From positions 372,001 to 436,000 of the forward strand of contig NZ_JAJEWJ010000001.1 of NCBI RefSeq assembly GCF_020687765.1: DNA of 64,000 nucleotides, in the 5' to 3' direction. Below the pieces are notes generated by a model, which was not told the origin of the DNA, searched no databases, and was given only the letters and a program-made list of their open reading frames with translations. The position numbers were made by a program, and so were the translations under genes. Of this stretch, positions 34,858-42,214 are shown piece by piece; positions within the stretch are counted from its first letter, which is position 1; each line of letters starts with the position of its first letter. Source of the DNA: Sphingobacterium sp. FBM7-1 (lineage in GTDB: Bacteria > Bacteroidota > Bacteroidia > Sphingobacteriales > Sphingobacteriaceae).

Positions 34858-35763
34858 ATGGATTCGAAAAAGAAGAAAAACGTACTGCACCCCCGAAACA
34901 TCCATCAGGCGGGCTACGATTTCCCGAAGTTGGCGGAAGCAAACCCGGCACTAAATGATTATGTTATCGAAACAGCGTTCGGTACGACATCCATAGATTT
35001 CGCGAATCCTAAAGCGGTCATCGAACTCAATAAATCCTTACTTTTCGCTTACTATAATATACAGAACTGGTCGATCCTCAGAAATAGCCTTTGCCCGCCT
35101 ATTCCCGGCCGGGCGGACTATATTCATTATGCGGCCGACCTGCTTGCGAAGGACAACGACGGTGTTATACCGACGGGTTCGCAAGTACAGGTTATGGACG
35201 TGGGTACGGGTTCTTCGATCATCTACCCTATACTGGGCGAACGTATATACGGCTGGAGTTTCTTGGGTACAGACATCGACGCTACAGTGTTAAACCATGC
35301 TCGATCGCTGGTTAAAAAGAATAGTGGATTATCGAAAAAGATTGTGTTTCAATTACAGGAAAACCGACAGCAAATCTTTGAGGATGTCCTGCGTAAAGAC
35401 GATTATTTTCACCTCGTTGTCTGCAATCCGCCTTTCTATAAGTCACGGGAAGAAAATTGGCAAAAGACTAGCAAAAAGTTTCATGCGCTGCATAAAAATA
35501 AAGAGTCGCTTCCGGTGCAAAATTTTGGTGGACATCCGAATGAACTTTGGTGCGAAGGCGGCGAGAAAAAATTTGTACGCGACATGATCAACGAAAGCAT
35601 GCGCTATAAAAAGCAGCTGGGCTGGATTACGAGCTTGGTTTCCAACAAAGAAAACTTGCCTCCGCTTATCGCCGTACTGGAATACAACAAGGCATCAAAA
35701 GTCGAAATCATTCCGATAGCGCAGGGGCAAAAAGCCATGCGCATTCTCGCTTGGAAGTGGTAG
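34858..35763 (+). CDS. rlmF: 23S rRNA (adenine(1618)-N6)-methyltransferase RlmF
   Basis: A 301-residue methyltransferase for m6A1618 of 23S rRNA. The start at 34858 (M-D-S-K-K-K-K-N-V) is fixed by the promoter box just upstream and by family length. Landmarks: H-P-R-N-I-H-Q-A-G-Y-D near the N-terminus, an AdoMet motif V-M-D-V-G-T-G-S-S-I-I-Y-P, G-T-D-I-D and the catalytic N-P-P-F in V-V-C-N-P-P-F-Y, then L-W-C-E-G-G-E. The enzyme acts on naked or partly assembled large-subunit rRNA. Its neighbours are unrelated and it appears monocistronic. Confidence 0.93.
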   Translation: MDSKKKKNVLHPRNIHQAGYDFPKLAEANPALNDYVIETAFGTTSIDFANPKAVIELNKSLLFAYYNIQNWSILRNSLCPPIPGRADYIHYAADLLAKDNDGVIPTGSQVQVMDVGTGSSIIYPILGERIYGWSFLGTDIDATVLNHARSLVKKNSGLSKKIVFQLQENRQQIFEDVLRKDDYFHLVVCNPPFYKSREENWQKTSKKFHALHKNKESLPVQNFGGHPNELWCEGGEKKFVRDMINESMRYKKQLGWITSLVSNKENLPPLIAVLEYNKASKVEIIPIAQGQKAMRILAWKW

Positions 35764-35778
35764 TGTAAGGAAAAATCC

Positions 35779-37143
35779 TTACGCTTCCCCTCTTACCGGT
35801 TTATCTTTCAGTCGTCGTACAAAAAGGCTGTAGTTCTCGTGCTTTTCTACGTATATCTCTTCACCTACCTCGATAAAACCGTCTAACGCAACGGCGTCGT
35901 ACCACACACCGTCAATCTCGATTTTACCTGCCGGCCTTAAAACAGTGCGCGCGACACCATTTTGGTACAACAGGTTTGTTTTCTGTGGAGAAGAGGTATA
36001 TCCACCATCTGCTTTTTGCTCGTCCTGCAAAACGAGGCGTTTAAAAGCGGAGGATCGCAGGATATTTTTACCGAAAATAACCATGAGCACAATAGAAAGC
36101 ACCATGGCTCCTGTTACTATTAAAAACGATTCCATCAATAATCCGGGTTTGGCTAATTTAAAATCAAAAAAGTGGTTGTCTACCATCGAAAATGCGAGCC
36201 CGCATAGAATACATATAATACCCAATATGCCTGCAATACCGAAACCCGGTATAACGAACACTTCCAGCAGCAACAGTACGACGCCTAGTATAAATATGGC
36301 AATCTCCCAATGGTCTGCTAAGCCCTGTAAGTATAGCGGGGCAAAAAACAGCACGCCACAGAGCGCCGCAACGACAAGCGCAAAGCCAATCCCGGGAGTC
36401 TGTAGCTCGAAATAGATACCACCTATAATGCCTAAAATCAACAGTCCGCTGACCATCGGATTGATCAGAAATGCGATAATGCTGTCTATCACCGTAATCT
36501 GGTGCTGCACTACCTCGAAGTCACCATTTCCGATCTGTTGATAAACTTCGCCTACATCAGTTACGACAGCCTCAACAATCCCTGCACTTACCCCCTCTGA
36601 GGCCGTCAGGGTCAGCAATTTACCATCGGGTTTTAAACTAGGTACCGAGACTTCCGGATCGACGAAGGCTTCCGCTATTTTGGGATCCCGCCCTTTCGCT
36701 TCTGCCGTCGCGCGCATCAAGCCCCGCATATAGGACTGGTATTTTTCGGGCATAATCTCACCGCTTTGATTCACCACGCTCGCCGCGCCCATGCTCCCGC
36801 CCTTCTGCATGAAAATCTCATCAGAAGCCAATGAAATTAAAGCGCCTGCAGAAGCTGCGTTGTTATTAATATACACCACGGTATGCATATCGGACCCTAA
36901 CAGCTTCGAACGGATGGAGTCTGCAAAATTCACGGCTCCACCAAATGTATTCAGTTCGATCAAAAAAGTCGCTGCTTTTAATTCCGTTGCTTTTTGATGC
37001 GCCAAATTAACCGTTCGCCAAGCATTTGGACCAATATCGTCTTTGATATCCACTTTATATATTTTCTGAGCGGATGCCGGTGAGAGCATTACACAAAAAG
37101 TAAAAAGAAAAGCAAAGAAGGATTTCGTAAATTTGTTATCCAT
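35779..37143 (-). CDS. nfeD: NfeD-family membrane serine protease (ClpP class)
   Basis: A 454-residue protein counted from M-D-N-K-F at 37143. A signal peptide (cleavage after S-A-Q) leads into a ClpP/crotonase-like serine protease domain. Its nucleophile Ser sits in N-N-A-A-S-A-G-A-L-I-S-L-A (about residue 98), with a Lys expected in the M-P-E-K-Y-Q-S-Y-M-R stretch (about 140). Four or more transmembrane segments (about 225-345) follow, then a cytoplasmic or periplasmic NfeD beta-barrel at the C-terminus (I-E-I-D-G-V-W-Y-D-A, G-E-E-I-Y-V). Family members act with stomatin-like partners in membrane protein quality control; no stomatin gene is adjacent. The divergent DUF4905 gene starts 23 bp away. 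Confidence 0.9.
   Translation of the reverse strand: MDNKFTKSFFAFLFTFCVMLSPASAQKIYKVDIKDDIGPNAWRTVNLAHQKATELKAATFLIELNTFGGAVNFADSIRSKLLGSDMHTVVYINNNAASAGALISLASDEIFMQKGGSMGAASVVNQSGEIMPEKYQSYMRGLMRATAEAKGRDPKIAEAFVDPEVSVPSLKPDGKLLTLTASEGVSAGIVEAVVTDVGEVYQQIGNGDFEVVQHQITVIDSIIAFLINPMVSGLLILGIIGGIYFELQTPGIGFALVVAALCGVLFFAPLYLQGLADHWEIAIFILGVVLLLLEVFVIPGFGIAGILGIICILCGLAFSMVDNHFFDFKLAKPGLLMESFLIVTGAMVLSIVLMVIFGKNILRSSAFKRLVLQDEQKADGGYTSSPQKTNLLYQNGVARTVLRPAGKIEIDGVWYDAVALDGFIEVGEEIYVEKHENYSLFVRRLKDKPVRGEA
37128..37135 (+). promoter_or_regulatory. -7 box of the DUF4905 gene, inside nfeD start
   Basis: TAAATTTG fits TAnnTTTG and sits inside the first codons of the divergent nfeD gene, 31 bp before the ATG at 37167. 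The two divergent genes would then have overlapping transcripts. Confidence 0.4.
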
Positions 37144-37166
37144 AAACCAAAGTTCTTGCAATAGTA

Positions 37167-37913
37167 ATGACTAAATATACAACAATAAAAACATTTGAAA
37201 AAGACTTTCCTCATCAAATCTGGAAAATTGTAGCGGATCCAGCGAATCAGCATATAGCCATAGAACTACGCGATACAGAATCTACTCGTGCTGCGCTATA
37301 TGTAATTGATTTTGAAGGTAAAGAACTGTTACAGCATAAACAATTGGATGAGAAAGAATGGACACTCGAAGCCGTTCAACATAATACCCTTATTTTAAAA
37401 CGGGTAGGCGATGTTCGTCCGGTAAAAGAAGGTATTTTGTTTTTAGATTTCCAAGGTAATACCCGGGCATTATGGCAAGAGTACATCTGGGTAGATACCT
37501 ATCGCGATATGGTTAAGGTTCGGCATCGTAGTTTCCAGAGTGGTTTTGAAGAGTATATTGATACCCAAACGCTGCAAAAGACATCTACTGCCCCCCGGGA
37601 AATGGAATATTGCAGCGCCATTAAAATGCCCATTCCGTTTACCGCTCCACTCCCGTCGTACTTGAAAGATCTCGCCCTATCCGATGTACCTGCGGTTAGC
37701 CGCGCCGGCGAGCGGATATTGTGGTCCTATCATACCCAGGCGAATGAACACTACCAGTTAAACCTTTCCGTCGCTGATTCATCCAAGTTACTGGATACAA
37801 TATGTTTATTAACGGATATGCCCAAAATGATTCCACAACCCTATTTTCAGATCGAAAATCAAATATTTTTAATGTCATATAATAAACAGGAAATTGTATC
37901 GTATTTAGTATAA
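37167..37913 (+). CDS. DUF4905-like protein
   Basis: A 248-residue cytoplasmic protein without signal peptide. It reads like the DUF4905 family of Sphingobacteria: F-P-H-Q-I-W-K-I-V-A-D near the N-terminus, A-L-Y-V-I-D-F-E-G-K-E-L-L, E-W-T-L-E-A-V, G-I-L-F-L-D-F-Q-G-N-T, and a C-terminal Y-F-Q-I-E-N-Q-I-F. The regular strand-turn pattern suggests a small beta-propeller or sandwich. No function is known. It precedes a LysM protein by 10 bp and uridine kinase after that, likely one transcript. Confidence 0.65.
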   Translation: MTKYTTIKTFEKDFPHQIWKIVADPANQHIAIELRDTESTRAALYVIDFEGKELLQHKQLDEKEWTLEAVQHNTLILKRVGDVRPVKEGILFLDFQGNTRALWQEYIWVDTYRDMVKVRHRSFQSGFEEYIDTQTLQKTSTAPREMEYCSAIKMPIPFTAPLPSYLKDLALSDVPAVSRAGERILWSYHTQANEHYQLNLSVADSSKLLDTICLLTDMPKMIPQPYFQIENQIFLMSYNKQEIVSYLV

Positions 37914-37923
37914 TTGCAAATAT

Positions 37924-38838
37924 ATGAGAAAAACTAAAGCTTTTTCGACCACGATAAAACTAGGAATTATGGGGGTATTATGTTGCCCTCTTTTTCTGAC
38001 AGCTAAATCCCTTGATCATTCGAATAACAACGCTTGGAAGGCATCGTTCGCGCCAGATTCAGTCGGTACAGAAGTCATCAACGAGGAAGTGCATATCATC
38101 CATCGTATCGAACGCAAAGAGACTTACTACGCACTGAGCCGCCGATATCAAATCCCCGTAAATCGTATTATGGAGGTAAATAATAAAAAGGCGCTAAAAC
38201 CCGGCGACACGGTAAAAGTGCCGACTGGCCGGCAGCGATCAGCGGCGGCAAATTCATCGCCGCAGCGTGCGCCAAAGCCGGATCAGGAACAGCAAAAGGT
38301 ATTAACCGAATATAAGGTAGGTAAAAAGGAAACACTGTATGCAATATCCAGACGTTTTGGCACCACGGTGGACGCTATTAAGGAAATGAATGATCTACGC
38401 ACCGATGCGCTTCGGGAAGGCATGATGTTGAAGATTCCGAATGCGGATTATCGCGAACCTGCCCCAGAAATACCCGAACCATCGGTACTGATCGATACCA
38501 CTTCTGCCCCGGCCCTTACGCCCGAACAGATGATTGCTGCCAATCGTTACGGTATCCGCGAAAAACAAGAAAAAGGCATTGGTGTCTGGATCAGTGATCT
38601 GGAGACAGACGGGAAGAGCAACCTTGCGTTGCACAAGACCGCGCCGATTGGTACCATTTTGAAAATCACTAATCCGATGACACGGAACGTAACCTACGCG
38701 AAAGTGGTTGGGAAGTTTACCGATACAGCGGATACCAAAGACGCGATTGTCGTGCTATCAAAATCTGCCGCTACGTATATCGGAGCACTAGACAGAAAAT
38801 TTCTGATCGAAATAGCCTATGGCGTACCCTTGCAATAA
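37924..38838 (+). CDS. LysM peptidoglycan-binding protein with RlpA-like domain
   Basis: A 304-residue exported protein. After a signal peptide (hydrophobic core L-G-I-M-G-V-L-C-C-P-L-F-L) there are two LysM repeats, about 60-105 (H-R-I-E-R-K-E-T-Y-Y-A-L-S-R-R-Y) and 130-178 (Y-K-V-G-K-K-E-T-L-Y-A-I-S-R-R-F-G). A Pro-rich linker and a C-terminal double-psi-barrel-like domain follow (T-A-P-I-G-T-I-L-K-I-T-N-P, Y-A-K-V-V-G-K-F). LysM binds peptidoglycan; the C-terminal domain resembles RlpA-type folds, here without the full catalytic Asp/His set that I can identify. It lies 8 bp upstream of uridine kinase and is probably co-transcribed. Confidence 0.85.
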   Translation: MRKTKAFSTTIKLGIMGVLCCPLFLTAKSLDHSNNNAWKASFAPDSVGTEVINEEVHIIHRIERKETYYALSRRYQIPVNRIMEVNNKKALKPGDTVKVPTGRQRSAAANSSPQRAPKPDQEQQKVLTEYKVGKKETLYAISRRFGTTVDAIKEMNDLRTDALREGMMLKIPNADYREPAPEIPEPSVLIDTTSAPALTPEQMIAANRYGIREKQEKGIGVWISDLETDGKSNLALHKTAPIGTILKITNPMTRNVTYAKVVGKFTDTADTKDAIVVLSKSAATYIGALDRKFLIEIAYGVPLQ

Positions 38839-38846
38839 AACGTTAA

Positions 38847-39470
38847 ATGGATAAGCCGTATGTTATTGGTATTGCAGGCAGCAGCGGATCGGGAAAAACG
38901 TTTTTTCTAAAGCGTTTTCTGGAACATTTTACGCCAGAACAGGTCACCTTGGTTTCCCAGGACGATTACTATATCCCCGCAAACACGAAAACCAAAGAAG
39001 AGAATCGCTTGTACAATTTTGATCTGCCTACCGCGATCAACCGGACGGGCTTTTTTCAAGATATAAAGCGACTTTTCGAGGGCCAAACGATTTACCGGAA
39101 GGAATATACGTTCAATAATCCCGACATCACACCCAAAACTTTGGAAATTAGGCCCGCACCGATTCTAATCGTGGAGGGCTTGTTTATTTTCCACTACGAA
39201 GAGGTTAATGAGCTATTGGATTACCGGATCTTTCTACACGCGGAAGAGTCGGTCGCACTAGCAAGAAGGCTACGGCGTGACCGGATAGAAAGAGGCTATG
39301 AACATGACGATGTGATGTATAAATGGATAAACCATGTCGTCCCCGCCTTTAATCGCTATTTACTGCCCTTTAAAGCGGGCGCTGACCTGCTTATCCAAAA
39401 CAATACCGACGAGCCCCAAATCATGGATGATGCGGCACGGGAGATAGCGAATCGACTTAAACCGGCATAA
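38847..39470 (+). CDS. udk: Uridine kinase
   Basis: A 207-residue P-loop nucleoside kinase that phosphorylates uridine and cytidine for pyrimidine salvage. The Walker A motif G-S-S-G-S-G-K-T is at about residues 11-18. S-Q-D-D-Y-Y-I-P and the family segment N-F-D-L-P-T-A-I-N follow, then P-I-L-I-V-E-G-L-F-I-F and R-R-L-R-R-D-R-I-E-R-G lid residues. Normal length. Last gene of the DUF4905-LysM-udk transcript; the association with the LysM gene is probably positional rather than functional. Confidence 0.9.
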   Translation: MDKPYVIGIAGSSGSGKTFFLKRFLEHFTPEQVTLVSQDDYYIPANTKTKEENRLYNFDLPTAINRTGFFQDIKRLFEGQTIYRKEYTFNNPDITPKTLEIRPAPILIVEGLFIFHYEEVNELLDYRIFLHAEESVALARRLRRDRIERGYEHDDVMYKWINHVVPAFNRYLLPFKAGADLLIQNNTDEPQIMDDAAREIANRLKPA

Positions 39471-39562
39471 TTAAAAGCAGGTGAATGCATTAGGCCGGCT
39501 TCTCTCCTATTATAAAGAACACAATATTCCCCTGAAAACTATTTAGTTTCAATCTAAACAAT

Positions 39563-39570
39563 TATCTTTG
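39563..39570 (+). promoter_or_regulatory. -7 box ahead of cysteine-rich small protein
   Basis: TATCTTTG matches TAnnTTTG perfectly and lies 7 bp before the ATG at 39578, leaving at most a few leader bases. Confidence 0.55.
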
Positions 39571-39577
39571 CTGACGC

Positions 39578-39745
39578 ATGGAAAAGATAACACATCCTTT
39601 ATTTGACTCCGCGGATGGCATTTCCTTTCTGGACGAAATGAAGAAGGGGATAAACTGTAATCCGGATTTGGGTTGCTGTGTATTTAAAAAATGTTGCAAA
39701 AAGTATAAACGGGGCAAACGGTGCAAAAAATGCCCCAAAGCATAA
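39578..39745 (+). CDS. Small cysteine-rich basic protein (55 aa)
   Basis: A 55-residue protein. The N-terminal half is acidic/neutral (M-E-K-I-T-H-P-L-F-D-S-A-D-G-I-S-F-L-D-E). The C-terminal half has seven Cys in pairs (I-N-C, G-C-C, K-C-C, R-C-K-K-C) among 14 Lys/Arg, ending C-P-K-A. A perfect promoter box lies directly upstream and the frame is clean, so it is probably expressed. The Cys pairs suggest metal binding (zinc, copper or an iron-sulfur site) or a compact zinc-ribbon-like fold. It lies between uridine kinase and a run of lipoprotein, SCO1 and cytochrome c genes, which makes copper handling worth considering, but this is speculation. Confidence 0.6.
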   Translation: MEKITHPLFDSADGISFLDEMKKGINCNPDLGCCVFKKCCKKYKRGKRCKKCPKA

Positions 39746-39806
39746 TTCGTGCGCCCTATTTTCATGATTTAAACGCTACCCGTCTGTTTTTAACGAACAG
39801 CGTGTC

Positions 39807-39814
39807 TATATTTG
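39807..39814 (+). promoter_or_regulatory. -7 box of the lipoprotein-SCO-cytochrome operon
   Basis: TATATTTG, a perfect TAnnTTTG, 30 bp before the ATG at 39845, gives a leader of about 25 nt. The following three genes are 5 and 10 bp apart and share it. Confidence 0.55.
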
Positions 39815-39844
39815 TACGTTAAACATCACTAATAAAAAACAAAC

Positions 39845-40279
39845 ATGATCAGAAAGCTCACCTGGAGCACTTTAGCAGTTGGTTTACTCCTTGCAGGTGC
39901 CTGTCAAAACGCGAACAATAAAAACGAAGAAGCGGAAACGTTGGCTAAAAAAGCGATCGAAATACACGATGAGATTATGCCGCAGATTTCTGCTTTCGAC
40001 AAACACGATATCTTAGTAGATTCTTTACTGAGCAATCTTTCTGCACTTAAAGCCAAAGATGCAACGCTTGACACGGCGGAGACACGCCAAGAATTTCAGA
40101 CGCTTAAAGGAGACCTGGAATCTGCTACAGACAAAATGATGGTCTGGATGAAAGAATACACCATGGACAGCACGGACGTGGCCTATCAACAAGCGGAGAT
40201 AGACCGTATCTCGGCATTGAAAACAGAATTTGAACAGGTAGAATACGAAGCGCAGCGGTTATTGGCGCCTTTTAAGTAG
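39845..40279 (+). CDS. Helical lipoprotein, function unknown
   Basis: A 144-residue lipoprotein: signal core L-A-V-G-L-L-L-A-G-A-C with the lipidated Cys at about residue 20. After a short Asn-rich linker the rest is predicted helical with heptad-like spacing (A-K-K-A-I-E-I-H-D-E-I-M-P, L-K-G-D-L-E-S-A-T-D-K-M-M-V-W-M-K-E-Y). Homologues in this family group are annotated only as hypothetical, sometimes as viral A-type inclusion-like from coiled-coil similarity. It is the first gene of an operon with SCO1 (5 bp) and cytochrome c, so an accessory role in respiratory-complex assembly is plausible. Confidence 0.75.
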   Translation: MIRKLTWSTLAVGLLLAGACQNANNKNEEAETLAKKAIEIHDEIMPQISAFDKHDILVDSLLSNLSALKAKDATLDTAETRQEFQTLKGDLESATDKMMVWMKEYTMDSTDVAYQQAEIDRISALKTEFEQVEYEAQRLLAPFK

Positions 40280-40284
40280 TAACT

Positions 40285-40929
40285 ATGAAATCTTATATAA
40301 CAACATCCCTGGGGATGATGGCTCTTGCTGCTGTAGTATGGGGCTGCTCGGGAACAGCGGAAAAAAAGCTACCCATTATCGGCGAACGAGAAACGACGGA
40401 ACGTATGGTAGATGGCCAGACGATTGTGGATACGATCTATCACCAGATTCCGGCTTTTGCATTCATCAATCAAGATAGTGTAGCCCTTACCGATAAGGAT
40501 TTTGATGGCAAAGTATACGTGGCTAATTTCTTTTTCACCCATTGTCCTAGCATCTGCCCTACGATGCAACGGAATCTGCTAAAAGTGTATGAAAAATACA
40601 AAGGCGACGAACGGCTCGCATTTTTGTCGCACAGCATCGATTTTAAGTATGATAAGCCGAGTGTATTGAAATCTTACGCAGAAAAATTAGGGGTTACGAA
40701 TGATCAATGGCAATTTGTAACCGGCGATAAAAAAGCGGTGTATGGCATCGCCGATCAATACCTGGTATATACGAAAGAGGATGAAAACGCACCGGGAGGC
40801 TATGATCATCAAAGTTATTTGGTATTGATTGATCAGCAAAAACGTATCCGCGGGGCTTATGATGGCACCAACGACGAGCAAGTAGCGCAACTTTTTTCTG
40901 ACTTGGAGATTTTATTACAAGAACAGTAA
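40285..40929 (+). CDS. SCO1/SenC family copper chaperone
   Basis: A 214-residue membrane- or lipid-anchored thioredoxin-fold protein of the SCO family, which delivers copper to the CuA site of cytochrome oxidase. Copper ligands are visible: C-P-S-I-C in F-F-T-H-C-P-S-I-C-P-T-M (C-x3-C) and the distal His in Y-D-H-Q-S-Y-L-V-L-I-D. The N-terminus has a hydrophobic segment ending V-W-G-C-S-G, a probable lipobox. The operon with a cytochrome c gene supports a respiratory role. No oxidase subunit genes are in the window. Confidence 0.92.
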   Translation: MKSYITTSLGMMALAAVVWGCSGTAEKKLPIIGERETTERMVDGQTIVDTIYHQIPAFAFINQDSVALTDKDFDGKVYVANFFFTHCPSICPTMQRNLLKVYEKYKGDERLAFLSHSIDFKYDKPSVLKSYAEKLGVTNDQWQFVTGDKKAVYGIADQYLVYTKEDENAPGGYDHQSYLVLIDQQKRIRGAYDGTNDEQVAQLFSDLEILLQEQ

Positions 40930-40939
40930 CGGAGTTGAC

Positions 40940-41368
40940 ATGCGGAATACATTATTTTCTCTTACCATGATAAGCATACTGATCGGTATGCTTATTTTTT
41001 CTTGCCAACCCAATGTAAGTATCGAAACAGCACAATATGCCGTAAATGGCCAGAAGCTCTATGTTACACATTGCCAAAATTGCCACGGTGCAAAAGGCGA
41101 AGGCTTAGGCATGCTCTATCCTCCCCTAACCGATACTACTTATTTACAGAATAATCGGTCCAAACTGGCTCATATCGTTCGTAATGGTATGACGGGACCG
41201 GTGGAAATCAACGGAAAAACTTATGAAAGCGAGATGCCGGGCAATAAGGAACTTACCGATGTGGATATTGCTTATATACTCACTTATATTACCACAACTT
41301 TTGGCAACAGTACCCAGACCTATACCCACGAAGAAGTTAAAAAAAGTTTAACAGATCCCAAGCAATAA
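40940..41368 (+). CDS. Class I c-type cytochrome, lipoprotein
   Basis: A 142-residue monoheme cytochrome with a lipoprotein signal (I-G-M-L-I-F-S-C). The haem-attachment motif C-Q-N-C-H is at about residue 38-42, in Y-V-T-H-C-Q-N-C-H-G-A-K-G-E-G-L-G. A Met ligand is likely in S-E-M-P-G-N (about 97), followed by T-D-V-D-I-A-Y-I-L-T-Y-I typical of the last helix. Ten bp downstream of SCO1, it could be an electron carrier to an oxidase or a copper-assembly partner. Short for the family but complete. Confidence 0.9.
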   Translation: MRNTLFSLTMISILIGMLIFSCQPNVSIETAQYAVNGQKLYVTHCQNCHGAKGEGLGMLYPPLTDTTYLQNNRSKLAHIVRNGMTGPVEINGKTYESEMPGNKELTDVDIAYILTYITTTFGNSTQTYTHEEVKKSLTDPKQ

Positions 41369-41387
41369 TAAGCTGTTTACGCGGTCT

Positions 41388-41460
41388 AAAAAAAAAGAAG
41401 GTTTCCAAACGGGGAGAATGGAAACCTTTCTAAACTAACCAATTATAAACCTAAATTATG
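41388..41460 (-). ncRNA. Predicted small RNA, C-loop hairpin family, copy E
   Basis: On the minus strand the leader CATAATTTAGGTTTATAATT is identical to copies A and C. It is followed by TTAG repeats and a hairpin with a wholly different stem, AAGGTTTCCA/TGGAAACCTT, whose loop TTCTCCCCGTT keeps CTCCCCG, and a long T-run. Different stem sequence with the same leader and loop is the strongest evidence in the window that leader and loop are under selection. It ends 20 bp from the cytochrome gene's stop on the opposite strand. Confidence 0.7.
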
Positions 41461-41466
41461 ATACCA

Positions 41467-41538
41467 CAAAGATAAGGCGGATTAGTTGATTATGCAAATG
41501 TTTTCCGCTGAAAAGCCCATATTTAACAAAAAATTAAC
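41467..41538 (-). promoter_or_regulatory. Tandem GTTAA promoter of small RNA, copy E
   Basis: On the minus strand GTTAA motifs end at 41534 and 41523 (11 bp apart) and a perfect -7 box TATCTTTG occupies 41474-41467. The second motif is 53 bp from the box rather than 44, one helical turn more, so the motif keeps the same DNA face. Confidence 0.55.
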
Positions 41539-41611
41539 ATTGGTGTCCTCTTAACACTAACTAACGGATATTTATAACAAATATTTGACATTTACGACTT
41601 CATAATTTCAC

Positions 41612-41619
41612 TACATTTG
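41612..41619 (+). promoter_or_regulatory. -7 box of tetR-type regulator
   Basis: TACATTTG matches TAnnTTTG, with a TTTGACA upstream (41584-41590). The box ends 7 bp before the ATG at 41627, giving a leader of a few bases at most. Confidence 0.5.
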
Positions 41620-41626
41620 CACCCGA

Positions 41627-42214
41627 ATGAACGTTCAATTGCTAAATAAAAAAGAGGCTATCTTCGAGAGCACGCTGAAACTCATTAATGAGTATGGCTT
41701 TCACGGGACGCCCATGAGTCAGATCGCTTCACATGCTAATGTAGCTACCGGCACGATCTATCATTACTTCAATTCTAAAGATGAATTGATTATCGAACTT
41801 TTTAAGTATTGCCGGGAAAAAACAAATCTGCATATTTTCAGTTTTAATGAAGACCTCCCCTACAAGGAAAAGTTCTTTTTCATCTGGAATAGATTGGTAG
41901 ATTATTACATCGCGCATAAGGAGACGTTTTGGTTCATCGAACAATTTTACTCCTCACCCTACTACGAGCTCATCAAACAAAAGAAGACCACGTATTATGG
42001 TGTGGACAAAATGCAGCAGTTTTTTGAAGAAGGCATAAAATCGGACGTTCTTCGAAACGTCAGTTTCTACACATTGATCTCCATATACATTGGGTCGGCG
42101 ACCTCCCATGTTAAAATGGTGACTTATGGCTTCTGTAAGATGCAAACGAAAGGTCGCGAGGAATTAATTGAAATAATTTGGAATGGTGTTAAAAATCAAA
42201 AATATGAGGGTTAA
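41627..42214 (+). CDS. TetR-family regulator of RND pump operon
   Basis: A 195-residue TetR-type repressor. The N-terminal helix-turn-helix (about 10-55) reads I-F-E-S-T-L-K-L-I-N-E-Y-G-F-H-G-T-P-M and I-A-S-H-A-N-V-A-T-G-T-I-Y-H-Y-F-N-S-K-D-E-L, the diagnostic segment of the family. The C-terminal ligand domain is aromatic-rich (F-W-F-I-E-Q-F-Y-S-S-P-Y-Y-E-L). It overlaps the outer-membrane channel gene by 11 bp, so the regulator is the first gene of the pump operon. It probably represses its own transcription until a drug-like ligand binds; inference from layout. Confidence 0.92.
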   Translation: MNVQLLNKKEAIFESTLKLINEYGFHGTPMSQIASHANVATGTIYHYFNSKDELIIELFKYCREKTNLHIFSFNEDLPYKEKFFFIWNRLVDYYIAHKETFWFIEQFYSSPYYELIKQKKTTYYGVDKMQQFFEEGIKSDVLRNVSFYTLISIYIGSATSHVKMVTYGFCKMQTKGREELIEIIWNGVKNQKYEG

